Shown piece after piece: positions 34,789-45,446 of a DNA stretch of 64,000 nt (the stretch's first letter is position 1; every line of letters begins with the position of its first letter). The DNA is from Thinopyrum elongatum. Lineage: Eukaryota; Streptophyta; Magnoliopsida; Poales; Poaceae. The notes beneath the pieces are model-generated. The model was not told where the DNA came from. It did no database searches and saw only the letters and a program-made list of their open reading frames with translations. A program made the translations under genes and the position numbers. Location: contig CM022302.1 of NCBI GenBank assembly GCA_011799875.1, positions 102,550,237 through 102,614,236 on the forward strand. The letters run 5' to 3'.

Positions 34789-37700
34789 ATGGTCCGCACG
34801 ATGACCAAAGGCATCGTGAATAGGTTTTTGAGCTCCGCAAAGGCCGAGATGCTTCAAAAGAACGAGACGGAGATAAGATGTCCGTGTCGAAGATGCAAGC
34901 TGAAGAGCCTTATTACGGACCCGAATTCCGGACAGGTGCGGGACCACCTGCTCTTGCGTGATTTCATGGATGGCTATCGGTGGCAAGGTGATGAAGATGA
35001 CTATGAAGTCGTCCATGGGGGCCGGGCAAGAAATGAGGAAGGGCAGCAAGACAACCGCGGCGGCGAGGGCGGGCGAGAAGACGAAGAATCTCCAGGACAT
35101 GATCACGATGGTGATGCAGTACACAGTCATCATGTAGAAGATGCCGGACTTGATGATGAGGAAGATCAAGACGAAGGGCATGATCATGAAGATGATGATG
35201 CCGGAGCAGACGACGATGGACCATCGATGGGCTGGGTGCAGGACCCTCATATTCAAGAGCTGCTTCTCAAGCAGACGGATAACGCAAGAGCTGCCGCCCG
35301 AGAGAAAGCCAAGCTGGATCAACTGGAGATAGACGCGGTTACTCCATTGTATGAAGGATGCAGGCCCGAGGATACCCGCCTGAAAGTAACGCTCATGGCT
35401 CTAGAGATGAAGGTAAAACACAAAATGACCGACGCATGCTTCGACGAGAACATGTCATTCTGGCACGAACATCTTCCCAAGGGGAACAAGTGCCCGACCA
35501 GTTTTGAGGAGGCGAAGAAAATCGTGTGTCCTCTAGATTTATCGCACGTGAAATACCATGTGTGCATGAACGATTGCATCATTTATCGGGACAAGCACGC
35601 GGAGTCTACCATATGTCCGGTGTGCGGCGTCACTCGATACAAGAAGAGGAAGAAAGCTCCTCGAAAAGTGGTGTGGTACTTTCCGATCACTCCTCATCTG
35701 CAGCGGTATTTCACGGACCCTAAGGCAGCAAAGCTCCTGCGTTGGCACACGGATAGGGAGGAGAAGAAGCGAGAAGATGACGGAAATGATTCGGAGATAA
35801 ATAAAAAAGACAAGATGCTGAGTCACCCTAAGGATGCGAGCCAGTTGCAAGCGTTGAACTTCGAACACCCAGAATTTGGGGACGATCCAAGGAACATCGT
35901 GCTGGGTGCGAGCACCGATGGAGTCAATCCGTTTAGCAGCCAGAGAAGCACACATAGCACCTGGCCTGTGTTTGTGTGGATGTACAACCTTCCCCCCTGG
36001 AAGTGCATGAAGAGGAAGTACATTCACATGAGTATGCTAATTGAAGGGCCGAAACAACCAGGGAACGACATCAATCTGTATCTGGGGCTGCTGAAAGAGG
36101 AGCTAGACACGCTGTGGAAAACGCCAGCCAATACGTGGGACGCCACAGATAAAGAATATTTCCCTATGAGAGCCGCACTGCTCACGACGGTGCAAGACTA
36201 TCTCGGTTACGGATATGTCACGGGGCAGGTGTCCACGGATTTCGTGCATGCGTCAGGTGCATGGATGACACAACGTATCACCAGCTAGATAGAGATCCCG
36301 AGTCTTCAAAAACCGTGTTCATGGGACATTGAAGGTGGCTTCACGACGATGACTCATGGAGAAAACGCAAGGATCTGTTCGACGGTGAAACCGAACCCCA
36401 AAGACGCCCGCGTACAAGGAGCGGCGAGGAAATAGACGAGCTGTTGAAAAATTGGAAAGAGTGCCCACCGCCGGGAAAGAAGCGAAAGGCACCAGAGCCG
36501 CTGCTGAAGGTATGGAAAACGAGGTCGGTTTTCTGGGACTTGCCGTACTGGAAGATCCTCCGTGTGCCTCACAGCCTTGATGTCATGCATATCACGAAGA
36601 ACGTGTGCGAGAGTCTGCTTGGTACCCTGTTCAACATGCCAGAGAGGACCAAAGATGGGCCGAAAGCAAGGGCAGACTTGAAATCAATGGGCATCAGGGA
36701 GGAGCTTCACGCTAATGATGATGAGGCAACGAACACGGAAATTCGTCGCAAAGGCAAAAAGGCCAAGAAGATCGGAAATGACTGCCCTCCCGCGTGCTTC
36801 ACTCTAAGTCAGGAGGAGATCGAGCAGTTTTTCACCTGCCTCGTAGGAGTAAAACTTCCTTACGGTTACGCGGGGAAGATAAGCAGATACCTAGACTCAG
36901 CGAAGCAGAAGTTTAGCGGGATGAAGTCTCACGACTATCACGTGCTGATGACGCAGATACTTCCAGTTGCAATCCGTGGAATCATGGACGCGCACGTCCG
37001 TGAAACGCTATTTGGCCTATGCAACTTTTTTGACGTCATCTCTCGGAAGTCGGTTGGCGTGAGGCAACTCAGAAGGCTACAGGAAGAGATCGTGGTGATA
37101 CTATGTGAGCTTGAGATGTACTTCCCGCCCGCATTCTTCGATGTTATGGTGCATCTGCTGGTCCATATCGTGGAGGATATCATCCAACTCGGGCCGACGT
37201 TCCTGCACAGCATGATGCCGTTCGAAAGGATGAATGGTGTCATCAAAGGATACATTCGCAACATGTCACGTCCAGAGGGAAGCATAGCCAGGGGCTTTCT
37301 GACCGAAGAGTGCATCTCCTACTGCACGAATTATCTAGGCATCGAGAACCCCGTTGGTCTGCCCGTCAACAGGCACCTCGGCAGGCTCGCTGGATGGGGT
37401 CACCGCGATGGTCGCCGCGAAATGCATGTCGACTTCGAGGGTCGACTCGCCGACTTTGAAAGAGCAAACCTAGTCGCGCTACAACACATAGACGTGGTCG
37501 ATCCTTGGGTGGTAGAGCACAAAACCTTTATTGAGAAGACGTACAATGACCGAGGCCAACAGAGGACGGACGGAGATATAATCAAAGAGCTCAACTCATG
37601 TTTCACGTGTTGGTTCAAGGAGAAGCTTCTGTCGTACCCTTTACATGAGGATTCTTCCGCGGAAGAAAAACTCATATTCGCCTTGTCACAGGGCGCCGAG

Positions 37701-38294
37701 CACAACCTGATGACCTATGAGGCGTACGATATCAATGGCTACACATTCTACACCGAGGACAAGGACATGAAGAGCGATGGTTATCAGAACTCCGGGGTAA
37801 CGATGGAATCCTACACCGGTAACGACAAGGACAGATACTATGGAAGGATCAAGGAGATCTGGGAGCTGAGCTACGTTGGAGAGAAGGTCCCGATGTTCCG
37901 TGTCAGATGGGCCAAGAGCGTCCTAAAAGAAGACCGGTATTTCACCACCATGGTTATACCCGAAGCCAAATCCAAGACCGCGGGCGCAAACGTCACCGCG
38001 AAAAATGAGCCATGGGTACTGGCTTCCCAAGTGGACCAATGCTTCTTCATTACCGACCCGTCAAAGCCCAGTCGTGTTGTCGTGAGGAGAGGCAAAAGGA
38101 AGATCATCGGAATGGATGGAGACGCCAATGAGCAAGACTTCGACAAGTACGGCGACCCGAAGATGGAACATGACGACGACGATGAAGTGCCATACACCAC
38201 AAGAAGAAGCAGGACCACCCTACCTAAAGGACGTCCGTTCAAGAGAAGAACTCCATTTGCGAAAAAGAAGGGCAAGAAGATTGTGAAAAGATAG
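34789..38294 (+). pseudogene. tnp2: tnp2-type CACTA transposase, frameshifted and with one nonsense codon
   Basis: The transposase cuts and joins CACTA ends in the nucleus. The start ATG at 34789 follows a clear splice acceptor. Domains in order: a transposase-associated domain (IRCPCRRCK, HLLLRDFMDGY), an acidic Asp/Glu/His-rich linker (35080-35220), the tnp2 core (YHVCMNDCIIYRD, ICPVCGVTRYKK, STDGVNPF at about 35905, SLDVMHITKNVCES at about 36575), a DUF4218-like region (YFPPAFFDVMVHLLVHIVE, FERMNGVIKGY), a DUF4216-like region (YYGRIKEIWEL) and a basic C-terminus. Around 36231 one base is missing relative to the conserved QVVHGF reading. TGA at 36330 interrupts the second frame (GH-stop-RWLHDDDSW). 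The frame then stays open to TAG at 38292-38294. The element probably needs transposase in trans. Confidence 0.88.
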
Positions 38295-38612
38295 CTAGCT
38301 AAGATCGATTGTATTTAAATCGTAGTCTTCATTTCTCGATTGTATTTCGACATATATGGAAATGATATTTCTTCTGTTCTAGTCCTCATGAATATTTATT
38401 TATGCTTATTATGGTATTGAATTTCTAACTCACAAAAAGTATTGAATTTGTTAATATTTTTTGAACTCATGAATATTTTTAAATTTCATGGGCACGTTTT
38501 GAATTCATGAATATTTTTTCAAATTTGATGATATTTTTTCATATTCATAAATGTTTTACCAATTCACAAATGAATGCACCTAAAAATCCAAAAAAAAAAA
38601 CAAATTTGATGA
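38295..38612 (+). other. 3' flank of the transposase gene, nothing coding
   Basis: The stretch is AT-rich with repeated GAATTCATGAATATTTTT-like phrases. It is a probable 3' UTR and terminator region; no distinct signal was singled out. Confidence 0.4.
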
Positions 38613-38705
38613 TGCGCCATTACTAATGGCGCACCAGAGCTGGGTGCGCCATTGCTATCACTGTTTTCATGGCGCACCCCTAGATGGTGCACCATTACTA
38701 ACCTT
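38613..38705 (+). repeat. Internal copy of the subterminal GGCGCACC palindromes
   Basis: GATGCGCCATTACTAATGGC and neighbouring GGTGCGCCATTG, CATGGCGCACC and GGTGCACCATTA repeat the terminal array between the two main genes, just before a CT-rich leader-like segment (38706 on). Confidence 0.75.
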
Positions 38706-39170
38706 CCCCCCTATAGCTATGTGTATGTGCGTTCTGTCCATCTATCGCTCGCCAGATCCCCCTTCCCTCCCTCGCCAGATCCCCACGCCCGCTCCACCGC
38801 CGCCGACGACCCCCCGCACCCGCTCCGACGACCCCCGCGCCCGCTCCGACGAGGTGCACTGCCCACTGCTTCTTCCTCCTGGACCACCAGCTGGAGCCGG
38901 GAAGCTCTCCTCCGCCGGATCGCCTCGCTCCACCACCGTCAGCATCGCCGCTGCCGCCGCCTCGACCTGCAACACCGGCGCCCCCCCAACCTCTCCAAGC
39001 ACGCCCCGACCTCACTGTGAGCCGCCGTTCGTATCCCCACGCTTGATTTTCTGCCGTAGCACCCGGCTCTCTTTTCCCCAGCGACCGGCGACTTCTCGGT
39101 GATTTCCTCATGCCGCCCTCCTCATCCAGCCACCCCTTGGCTTTCAATGATTAGGGTTCATGCATACTAG
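38706..39170 (+). promoter_or_regulatory. Putative promoter/leader region of the second CACTA gene
   Basis: A C-rich, TC-rich segment with CGCCGCCGACGACC-type runs follows the internal palindromes, paralleling the CT-rich leader after the left array (34320-34420). It opens compositional frames on both strands that I do not regard as genes. Promoter function is inferred from position only. Confidence 0.35.
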
Positions 39171-40614
39171 TACTACTCATCCCGCCCTTCTCTGCAATTA
39201 GGATTTGCCACATCCTGCGATGGTAAAAAGCCTGAACCTCCTGCTAGATAACTTTACTTGATATCCTATTGATAGGTCTGTGTGCAAAACCGCAATAGTG
39301 ACCATGGTTTTGCATTTGTTATATCCTGCTATTGTCAAAAGGGATGAACCTGAATATATGCTACTGTAGTACAGTTAGCAGTTATGGAAAAGTTCAGTTA
39401 GGTATCAGATGTGTGGCCTTAGCTGGGAGATTTCTTTTGCTGCCATGTGCTTGTATGGCTACTCTTGTATTCAGAAGAAAATTATATGTTAACCAACTGA
39501 TGGTTATACTCTGCTGTAATGAAAAAAACTAGATGCTCTTGATCGCTGTATGGTGCAAAAATGAGAATTTTGTACTCCATCAGCTACTCCAATTATCAAT
39601 TTGCACAGATTCGTGCATAATCTACTGCTGTTGTTCTCTGAAATTTATAGTGTCATGTGTCTGTCAGTCATAGTGTTCTGAAATTCACAGAAGCTGTAGT
39701 AATTGTTTCAGTCAAAAATGAGAAAGATGTAAAACTCTCAGTCAAAAATAAGAATTACAAGGAATAGCTATGAAGTTATCTAAATGAGAGGCAATCTCAG
39801 GCTTTACTCTAAACTATAAGAAGAGGATTAAGCTAAAAAATCAGTTATCTAGATGAATTCAGTTAAATTTCAGTGATAGTTTGACAGGCTCCAATTTTGG
39901 AAACTTCAGTAATAATCTTTAGTTTTCTGACATGACTCCAATCTGACATGACTCCAACCTTATCTCATTATAACAAGAAGAAAGACTTGATTATTTGGCT
40001 CGTTAATAAAACATTGTTGTGACCTCTATTTCCTTGGATCAACTAAAGAATGGTTTCTTTATGTGCCCTTCATACTTGATTTGTTAACTTGTGCCATAGA
40101 ACTTACATATATACTCCCTCTTGTACCACCTGTGTTTGTGTTGGTCTGCTAGATAACTTGTTTCACTTGTTTTTATGCAAGCAAAACTTCTGCTTGACTG
40201 TTAAGTTGTACAATCTGTACTTGTACTGTTGGAAGCTGATTAATTTGGCGCAATTTTATTTTTGTTTTGTCAAGTCTATGCACTGATTGAGTTAGATGAA
40301 AATGTTTAGTGGCACCAATTTCTGCAAGTCTGTTCAGTCAGCAGGGCTATCTAGCCTAGTGACTAGCACTATGGTCTTTCTGTTTCGTACAACTGCAATT
40401 TCATTTATGTTGTTATAAGTTTGTTGCTGTCAGCATGAGTTAACTTGGTATGCAGTAGGCACTGGTCTCATTCTTAGACCGACACACCCGCAGCGCGCAT
40501 TCAGGCATCATTTGGTTGTTAGACTGTTCAGCTATGCAGTGTGAAATACCAGTTCAGCATGTCGATAATGATTTTGGCAGCAGTGTGTGGCTCAATTCCT
40601 TCATTGGATAATGA
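39171..40614 (+). other. Probable long intron or spacer, no gene seen
   Basis: The stretch is AT-rich with no conserved motif on either strand. Its position between a leader-like block and the second gene suggests a 5' UTR intron. Confidence 0.4.
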
Positions 40615-40622
40615 TTTTGCAG

Positions 40623-40688
40623 GTACCCCGAGAGGCCCTTGAGTTTGCCGGAATGTCGATTAACTTCCGTTCCGGCAAATTCGGGTAC
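40623..40688 (+). repeat. Inverted repeat (hairpin) in the leader of the second gene
   Basis: TTTGCCGGAA (40644-40653) pairs perfectly with TTCCGGCAAA (40670-40679). Outer arms GTACCCCGA and TTCGGGTAC extend the stem with a left-side bulge. Confidence 0.65.
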
Positions 40689-40776
40689 TCCATATGTCCT
40701 ATTTTCAGCTAAGGTCTTGCTGAAATTTTCCGTGAATTTTAGCATGACTTTGCTAAAAATAGGACATATGGGGTAC
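40685..40776 (+). repeat. 92-base hairpin with 25-base arms
   Basis: The left arm 40685-40709 and right arm 40752-40776 are inverted copies with two mismatches (core CCATATGTCCTATTTT / AAAATAGGACATATGG). The 42-base loop holds a second, weaker stem (TGCTGAAATTT / GAATTTTAGCA). The size resembles small-RNA precursors, but no processing evidence exists here. Confidence 0.7.
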
Positions 40777-41423
40777 TTGCGACTAATGCATGGGCCGGGG
40801 TATCTTAGTACTTAATTTAGCATTTAGGGTGCATCGGCGACGTGTAGTACCTGTAATATTCAGATTTGATAAGATCTTGCAACCTGACAATTGTTCAGCT
40901 TCGTACTTATAAATATTGTATCACAGATTGTGTGTTCTCACTAGTTCAAGTGTTCTTGCTGTGTATTTGTGGTCTATCTGTCACCATATATGTGTATCCA
41001 ACCTTGTGAACTTGTTTCATTTTGTAGTCTGTGTTAACTCAAGTATGTGTGATATATATACATATGTGTGTGCCTGTGATATAATACGTTTATGTTCTGT
41101 CCTGCAACCTTGTTTTTTTTCCTGCTAAATGTTAGATAGTTATATATATGATCAGGTCTTTTTAATTCCCTAGCCGTTTGACGATTACTTAGTGTTGAAT
41201 GTTGAGTCTAAGGTTCCAACATAAAAGCATATATGCTTTTGTAGTCATGCTCAAGTATTTCTAGCCGGCTGGAGTGAGATCGAACCCGAACAGATAGTAG
41301 TAGTTACTAACATACCAACTCAATATTGCAAAGATTTACTCATACCTTAACTCATGCTTGAGAAACCTAGCTGGGGTCTTTGGATGTAGTAGGACATTTA
41401 GAGTACCCATATATATCAGTCAA
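40777..41423 (+). other. AT-rich leader/intron of the second gene
   Basis: No coding potential or family motif was recognised. Confidence 0.4.
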
Positions 41424-41666
41424 CCTAGGGTGCCTCGGCATCGATAAACCCTAAATGATGAAAACTTAACTTAGCATTTAGGGTGCCTCAGCGTCGACAA
41501 ACCCTAAATGATAAAACCTTGGCTTTTAGGGTGCCTCGGTGTCGATAAAAACCTAAATGATGAAAGCTTAGGCTTTTAGGGTGCCTCGGCGTCGACAAAC
41601 CCTAAATGATAAAAGCTTAGCTTTTAGGATGCCTCGGTGTCGACAAACCCTAAATGATGAGACCAT
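41424..41666 (+). repeat. Five tandem 48-53 base repeats with TTTAGGG and CCCTAAA
   Basis: TGCCTCGGCGTCGACAAACC starts at 41431, 41484, 41532, 41582 and 41630 with minor changes. Each unit is bracketed by TTTAGGG on the left and CCCTAAA on the right, so each can fold with a telomere-like heptamer as its stem. The array sits 60 bases before the coding start of the second gene. Confidence 0.8.
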
Positions 41667-41727
41667 GATCATGTTCCTTGACAATAACCAACTTTTTGAC
41701 CAAACTTTTTTCCTATTTAGAGCGAAC

Positions 41728-42648
41728 ATGGCCCACAACGATGAGGCCGGCGGTTCGGGCGGCAAGGCATTCTTGGAGCTGTCCCAGGAGATGGAGGAAG
41801 AACCTCAACGCTATGAGGACGCCGCGAAAGACACCGATCCTGACTACACAACCCCTAGTGGCGTCGGGGATGACACCACTGATGGTGCCGCCGAGGATGC
41901 CACCACTGATGATGGCAGCGCACGCACAGATGGCAGCCAACCGAAGAGGCAACGGAAGGACCGGCGCCCGAAGGTGCTCGGCACCGTCAAGGAGGAATTT
42001 ACTGAAGTGTCCTCCGAGGGGCATCCAACGACGCCCAAAGAAATAGTCAAGGGGTACGCGGGACAGCTCGGGTGCATTCTCCGGAGCACCGTCTCGATCA
42101 ACACCGAGAACCTAAGGCATCGTGACCGAGGGAATTTGCGCAACCTCCTCTTCACGAAGCTGCACGAACGATACAAGTTCCCCGGTGACTTCGCAAACAC
42201 ACGCCTCTCAGGGAATAAAGTGAACAGTGCCACCCTCACGAAGATGAGCAAGGCCCTGGCTACTTGGAGAGGCGTGGTGAAGAGCATGATTGAAAAAGGT
42301 GATAGTTATGAGAAGATCAAGGAGAAAAATCCTTCGATCAGCGAAGATGACTACCGGGAGTTCAAGATCAAGTGCGAGAGCAACACATCCAAGGAATCAA
42401 GTCAGTGGGGGAAAGATATGCGGGACTTGAACTTAGGGGTCCACAGACTCAGTCCCGGCGGTTACAGAGTGGCGGAACCTATATGGGACAAGGAGGACGC
42501 GGAGCGTGCCGAGCAAGGCCTACCGCCCCGCTTCGAGAAATACCGTGACAAGCAGACCAGGAACTATGTCAGGGCCCGGTACAAGATTGACCCGGTAACC
42601 AAGGAGCTTACCACGGATCCGAAGACCAAGGCGCTTGAGCGTGTTCTA
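41728..42648 (+). CDS. Second CACTA gene, exon 1: TNP1/Transposase_24-type region
   Basis: This exon begins a protein of about 1133 residues with no stop in any exon. ATG 41728 follows an acceptor (TATTTAG). Residues 1-90 are acidic and low-complexity. The middle (GQLGCILRSTVSI, RNLLFTKLHERYKFP, ALATWRGVVKSMI, YREFKIKCESN, WGKDMRDLNLGVHRL) fits the plant En/Spm-type transposase family (Ptta/PF03004-like). These are thought to be accessory DNA-binding proteins acting with tnp2. The donor CTA|GTAAGG at 42648 joins in phase to exon 2 at 42740. The gene lies downstream of tnp2 on the same strand with its own leader. It is broken only by the Tat-B insertion. Confidence 0.75.
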
Positions 42649-42739
42649 GTAAGGAATACACCCCCGCGTAATTAGCTCCATATGGTTGCATTCTAATTAA
42701 TGAAGCCAAATTTCTAAATGGTTCACATTCCTTCCGCAG

Positions 42740-43381
42740 GACACTGAAAGCAGTAGCGCGGGGTCGTCTCAGAGCTCCCCTTTCGATACCCCTTTAAATA
42801 GGGCGTTGAACATAATGAAAAACAAGGATAAGCTCAGTAAGCCGTTGTCAGCTGGTCGTGTGGCCGGCAAAGGCTTGTCCACGAAATGGTCGGAATACTA
42901 TACCGCTGGGCGAAAGGAGAGAAAGACCAGCTCGGAAAGCCAGCAGCGCAAGGTTCAACAACTCAAGGCACAAGTGGCGCGGATTTCGGAGATGGTCGAA
43001 GAGCAAGTGCGAGACCAACTGGGAGCGAAGATCACCGCCATTATACCTACCTTGGTTTCTGGGCTGCAGGCGTGGGTGGCGGGCGGCCAACAGGGGCCGC
43101 CCCCGATTCCCAGCTTCACGGGCAGCAACTCGCACAACGCGCCGGCGGCGCCATTGGTGTCTCCGGCGGAGGCGGCATTGGTGTCTCCCGCGGCGGCGCC
43201 ATTGGTGTCTCCGGCGGAGGCGGCATTGGTGTCTCCCGCGGCTGCGTCGGCATTGCAGCTTAATGCACCCGGGTGTGGGAAGAATACGCCGGCCAGCACC
43301 TCGGCAGCAAGCGGCCCCTCCGTCAATTGCATGCCTGCCGTTGGCGGTGCCTCGACATTAGCCGAGCTCGACGCCATCACG
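42740..43381 (+). CDS. Second CACTA gene, exon 2: coiled-coil and Ala/Pro repeat region
   Basis: Acceptor CCGCAG and donor ACG|GTAACT both fall between codons. The exon encodes GLSTKWSEYYTAG, a heptad-like segment (QQLKAQVARISEMVEEQV) suggesting a coiled coil, and two tandem copies of a 16-residue APLVSPAEAALVSPAA unit (about 43144-43245). The mean composition is Ala/Pro/Ser-rich, so this is probably a flexible linker between the TNP-like part and the protease-like part. Confidence 0.7.
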
Positions 43382-43463
43382 GTAACTAATTAAGCCTCTC
43401 GGCCGATGACTTCATCTCCTTGCCTTTGACTGGGCATCCCTGACGCCCTACATGTTTTCGCAG

Positions 43464-44380
43464 GGCGCCGCCGACGTTCCGTGCACTCTCCTGCACTTCG
43501 TGGACGGCGAGTTGATCGATGTCGCCAAGGCCAGAATCGTTCAACCGGGCAACCGCCTGTTCCACGGTAATCCGATGCCACCCAACGTGTATAGGGTTAA
43601 ACTGGTTCGGGTGCTGCGGGGCTGCGACGACTTGTTACCTCCGTTTCGACCCCTTGGGGCCGACGAAGATGATGTGATGACCCTCAGCACCTGCTTAAGC
43701 TGGCCCCTGCTTTGGCCGAAGAGCCAGATTCGTTTGGGGGCGGGGGACACCACTCCACAGACAACACCGCCAGTCGTGCCGGCGCCAAGCCATGGCAAGA
43801 CCGCCGCAACGCTACCGGACATGCCGGACATGCATATGGCACAGGATCCGGACATGCATATGGCACAGGATCCGGACGATGACGACGACGACGGTACATA
43901 TACCAACGTCGATAAGTATTTCAACGAACATGGGTACGGTGACGAATTCTTGGGGCCTCCTTCTCAAGAACCCAACCCTGCAAAAGATGATCTAGCTGGT
44001 ACCGCGGAGAAACCCAATTGCAACAGGCGTCGTCTGGCGTTCAGTTCTCAGGAGACGCCTCTAGCTGCCGCCTTCAGCGAGCCTCAGATAGCTGAGGTGC
44101 GAAATATTATCAGCCCCAACACACTCAAGAAAGCGGTCTCTGAGCAGAACTCGATCCCATTACAGCAGAAGAAGAAGGGACGGAAAAGAAAGACTAACAA
44201 GGGTGCGAGCCAGCCAGCACCGAGTATGATTTGTGCTCAGGACGGGCCACCTTCACCTAAGGATATCTCGAGGAGGGTGCATGTGGCGGGTAGGCCGATG
44301 CTACCGACTAATCTGCTCAATGCTGCAACCGGTGCTATGCAGAGTCTGCATGACAGTTTTCTTTCTTTGGAGAAGCGGCG
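43464..44380 (+). CDS. Second CACTA gene, exon 3, left piece
   Basis: Acceptor TTCGCAG precedes GGC at 43464, in phase. It encodes TLLHFVDGELIDVAKARI and VYRVKLVRVLRGCDDLLPP, an acidic segment with two copies of DMHMAQDP (24-base tandem repeat near 43828-43875), a basic patch (KKKGRKRKTNKG) and SLHDSFLSLEKRR at the Tat-B border. A nuclear localisation role for the basic patch is plausible but inferred. The exon continues at 57936: CG at 44379-44380 plus T at 57936 makes an Arg codon and the frame proceeds. Confidence 0.75.
44376..44380 (+). repeat. Target site duplication CGGCG, left copy, of Tat element B
   Basis: It is identical to 57931-57935. Removing Tat-B with one copy restores the CACTA exon frame. 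Confidence 0.95.
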
Positions 44381-44597
44381 TGTCGGTGTACTAGAATAGG
44401 GGTACCCTAGTACCCCGTACTTGTGCACGGGCAGTAGTAGCATCCCGCGGCAAGGCTTGCTGGGGGATAGCCAAGGACAAACTCAAGATTGAGAAGCCAT
44501 TCAAGAACAAAGTATACAAAGCGAAAATCAAGGCCCCGGCAAGAGGAGCTTGCCGGGAGGAACAGTTGAGGCCCAGCCTGAGGTCTGTTGTAGCAGA

Positions 44598-44812
44598 CTA
44601 CTTGCCGCGGCAAGGTACTTGCCCCGGCAAGTTACCTCGCGCGGCAAGTTATTAGCTGCGGCAAGGTACTTGCCCCGGCAAGTTACCTTGTGCGGCAAGT
44701 TATTGGCTGCGGCAAGGTGCTTGCCTCGGCAAGTTACATTGCGCGGCAAGCTATAGGCTGCGGCAAGCTATTAAGTGCGGCAAGGTCTTGCCGCGGCAAG
44801 CTTTACTGTACC
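44598..44812 (+). repeat. CGGCAAG array in the Tat-B 5' LTR
   Basis: About a dozen CGGCAAG or CTTGCCG motifs occur in 215 bases as GTACTTGCCCCGGCAAG-type palindromic units. The 3' LTR has one more 17-base unit. Confidence 0.85.
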
Positions 44813-45123
44813 CCTATGCTACTGTGCTGTTGCTCCAGTGCCTCTGCCAACGTGGCGCTCTGGGTCCTTCCAAGCGTGCGTGGCAGAGCACTGTGCAAGC
44901 GGCAGTGCACTGTGGCACACAAAGATGACGGGACATCCACTTTTCCCCTGTCCAAGACGCCCAGATACATGTATTTGGACTGCCAAGACGTGCGCATTTA
45001 ATGCCCTTGTCCCCTGCCGTCAGAGGTAGGTGTGGCTAGTCAGCATGGTAATAATGGCTCTACTGTAGCAACTTTCCACCTCTACCTTTACTGTTTGCCA
45101 CCTGTTGGTGACCCCTTTGTGCG

Positions 45124-45130
45124 TATAAAA
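45124..45130 (+). promoter_or_regulatory. TATA box in the Tat-B 5' LTR
   Basis: TATAAAA followed by GGAGGCCCATGGGC; the same block is at 57624 and, slightly changed, at 27228 in Tat-A. Confidence 0.65.
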
Positions 45131-45430
45131 GGAGGCCCATGGGCAACGTAAGGGAGGGGAGCATTTTAGTTGTTAGCAATTCGGAGATTGAGGACTCCAG
45201 GATTGTGTGCAGCTGCTTTGTAGCGCTCCTGGGGCCAGAACCCTCATCCACCTAATACACAAAAGCAGGAGTAGGGTATTACGCATCCGTGTGGCCCGAA
45301 CCTGGGTAAATCTCTTGTGTGCCTGTCGTGTTCTTCGCCGGTTCTGCTCTTTGTGCACGCCTCTCTCCCCGCCGAATGTAAAGGGGCCCACTCCTGGACC
45401 CCATAGGTGATCGTGGATTCGTCCCCGACA

Positions 45431-45446
45431 TCTTTGGCGCACCAGG
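45431..45446 (+). promoter_or_regulatory. Presumed primer-binding region of Tat element B
   Basis: TCTTTGGCGCACCAGG directly follows the LTR. Tat-A has TCTTTGGCATGCCAGG at the same place. I cannot assign the tRNA with confidence. Confidence 0.4.

Larger units (their letters stand above)
44381..45430 (+). repeat. 5' LTR of Tat element B
   Basis: It starts TGTCGGTGTACTAGAATAGG and ends TTCGTCCCCGACA. It contains an array of CGGCAAG/CTTGCCG motifs at about 44598-44810 and a TATA box at 45124. Confidence 0.95.

Noticed and set aside
34669..35322. Minus-strand frame of 217 codons opposite tnp2
   Set aside because: It arises from the acidic GAT/GAC-rich linker of the transposase on the other strand.
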